DNA of 7,232 bases from Dehalococcoidia bacterium SM23_28_2. Lineage in GTDB: Bacteria; Chloroflexota; Dehalococcoidia; SM23-28-2. This document shows, one piece after another, positions 6,253-7,232 of this stretch; positions within the stretch are counted from its first letter, which is position 1; every line of letters starts with the position of its first letter. Where the stretch lies: positions 1-7,232 of the forward strand of contig LJUA01000075.1 in assembly GCA_001303545.1 (NCBI GenBank), in the 5' to 3' direction. The notes below the pieces were generated by a model. The model was not told the origin of the DNA. It did no database searches and saw nothing but the letters and a program-made list of their open reading frames with translations. A program made the translations under genes and the position numbers.

Positions 6253-7168
6253 CACTCCGCTGTTCTTGGCGATCAATATCGGCATCGACCCCGAGATCTT
6301 CGAGATCAGCGGCCTGGAGATCACCTGGCATGGGCTGTTCACCGCCCTGGGGGTGGTGGCCGGTGTCCTGATGGCGGCCTTCCTGGCCCGGCGGGCTCGC
6401 ATCGACGAAGACACCATCTACAACATGGCCCTCTTTCTGGTCATCGGCGGCATCATCGGCGCCCGCGCCCTCTACGTGCTGGAGAACCTTGATAACTTCA
6501 GCGATGACCCCGCGGAGATCTTCGCCATCAACACCGGCGGCATCTCCCTCTACGGAGCGCTGATCGGCGGCGCTCTGGGTGCGGCGGCCTACGCCGCCTG
6601 GCGCCGCCTGCCCCGCTGGGGGGCGATGGCCGACGCGGCCGCTATCGGCGGTATTCTGGGCATGGCCGTGGGCCGCATCGGCTGCCTCGTCAATGGCGAC
6701 ATCTACGCCAGGACCACTGACTGGCCCATCGGTATCGTCTACACCCACTCCGACAGCCCTGCCTATCCCATCTACACCGCTGGGCCAGCTGAACTGGCCC
6801 AGCATCCGGTCACCGCCTACGAGATAGCGGGCGATCTGCTCATCTTTGCCCTGCTGCTGTTCGTCCTGCGGCGGCTCTTCAAACGCGAGGGCATGGTCTT
6901 CTTCTCCTGGGCCTTCCTCTACTCTGCCATGCGCTTCGGCATCAGCTTCCTGCGGGGGGAGGACTTCGGCGGTGTCTGGGTGGGAGACGACCTTGTCTTT
7001 GCTGGCCTGCGTATGGCTCAGATCATCGCGCTGGCGGTGATGGTCATCGTTCCCCTTGCCGTTGTTTACGTCCTCAGACGACGAGGCCGCGGCCCTGCCC
7101 GTGCCGAGAGGCGTCGTCTGGCGCGCAGCGAGCGCCCCGCTCTGGGAGAAGAGCCCGACGGCGAGTGA
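6239..7168 (+). CDS. lgt: Prolipoprotein diacylglyceryl transferase Lgt (divergent active-site residues)
   Basis: Lgt transfers diacylglycerol from phosphatidylglycerol to the lipobox cysteine of prolipoproteins in the cytoplasmic membrane. This 309-residue member has the family topology: multiple membrane helices at about 33-50, 64-80, 106-122, 132-150, 195-213, 220-236 and 255-276, and an Arg-rich cytoplasmic tail after 278. Recognisable motifs are ITWHGLFTALG (28-38), GGISLYGALIGG (100-111), GRIGCLVNGDIYAR (145-158) and MRFGISFLRGED (231-242). Manual comparison with the remembered E. coli protein suggests that Arg146 (R143) and Arg232 (R239) are kept. Tyr26 is His31, His103 is Tyr105, Asn146 is Cys149, Glu151 is Asp154, Gly154 is Ala157 and Glu243 is Ser236. 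Some of these may be lineage variants, so activity is likely but not certain. No frameshift is seen. The product would modify lipoproteins genome-wide, not only those encoded here. It is the last gene of the run, with a hairpin 5 nt after the stop. Confidence 0.93.
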   Translation: MEALNTPLFLAINIGIDPEIFEISGLEITWHGLFTALGVVAGVLMAAFLARRARIDEDTIYNMALFLVIGGIIGARALYVLENLDNFSDDPAEIFAINTGGISLYGALIGGALGAAAYAAWRRLPRWGAMADAAAIGGILGMAVGRIGCLVNGDIYARTTDWPIGIVYTHSDSPAYPIYTAGPAELAQHPVTAYEIAGDLLIFALLLFVLRRLFKREGMVFFSWAFLYSAMRFGISFLRGEDFGGVWVGDDLVFAGLRMAQIIALAVMVIVPLAVVYVLRRRGRGPARAERRRLARSERPALGEEPDGE

Positions 7169-7173
7169 TGTAC

Positions 7174-7199
7174 GCCGCCGCGCGAGTCTAGTCGGCGGC
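7174..7199. terminator. GC-rich hairpin downstream of lgt, possible terminator
   Basis: GCCGCCG (7174-7180) and CGGCGGC (7193-7199) can form a perfect 7-bp stem with a 12-nt loop, beginning 5 nt after the lgt stop. There is no T-tract on either side, so a classical intrinsic terminator is not supported. Its position at the end of a dense gene run is the main argument for transcript end or 3'-end protection. No gene can be assigned in 7169-7232. Confidence 0.35.
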
Positions 7200-7232
7200 C
7201 TGAAGCAGCCCTAGCCCAGCAACCGTCGCCTG

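Noticed and set aside
6239..7168. lgt as a pseudogene because of its altered conserved residues
   Set aside because: The frame is intact over the normal family length, with a good ribosome binding site, membrane helices and retained arginines. Substitution alone does not show decay.
1..7232. CRISPR arrays, tRNA or rRNA genes, insertion sequences, toxin-antitoxin or phage defence modules
   Set aside because: No repeated units, transposase, terminal inverted repeats, RNA gene features or defence-type domains were seen. All the space is taken by the listed genes.

Overview
The window is about 7.2 kb of high-GC bacterial DNA with all genes on the + strand. It carries seven complete genes and the 3' end of an eighth, and no gap between genes exceeds 23 nt. 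I see no mobile element, CRISPR array, rRNA or tRNA. Several features suggest a Chloroflexota-type lineage, perhaps Dehalococcoidia-like: high GC, a MurT/GatD pair, system II cytochrome c maturation (ResB), and an M23 protein with a Thr/Pro-rich linker. This assignment is inferred from gene content and general family knowledge, and Actinobacteria-like or Firmicutes-like hosts are not excluded.

Layout: (1) 1-668, C-terminal part of a Cu(+)-type P1B ATPase (CopA family), cut by the window edge. (2) 692-1327, class I SAM-dependent methyltransferase. (3) 1324-2733 murT and (4) 2738-3496 gatD, the two subunits of lipid II isoglutaminyl synthase. (5) 3501-3710, a 69-residue HMA (CopZ-like) metallochaperone. 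(6) 3700-4467, an M23 (LytM-type) zinc endopeptidase with an N-terminal signal/anchor. (7) 4477-6252, a ResB/Ccs1-family cytochrome c biogenesis protein. (8) 6239-7168, prolipoprotein diacylglyceryl transferase (lgt). The last 64 bases hold only a GC-rich hairpin.

The spacings are 23-nt gap, 4-nt overlap, 4-nt gap, 4-nt gap, 11-nt overlap, 9-nt gap and 14-nt overlap. This looks like one polycistronic, translationally coupled unit whose promoter lies upstream of the window. Five of the seven starts inside the window are GTG or TTG, most with a strong GGAGG-type ribosome binding site.

The common theme is the cell envelope: copper export and a copper chaperone, amidation of peptidoglycan precursor, peptidoglycan cleavage, extracytoplasmic haem attachment, and lipoprotein maturation. 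Most products are recognisable families. The points most worth a second look are an Lgt with substitutions at several positions described as essential in E. coli, a His/Cys cluster in the extracytoplasmic domain of ResB, a metal chaperone gene placed inside a cell-wall operon, and an unassigned methyltransferase coupled to murT. I do not see convincing evidence of a wholly new system.
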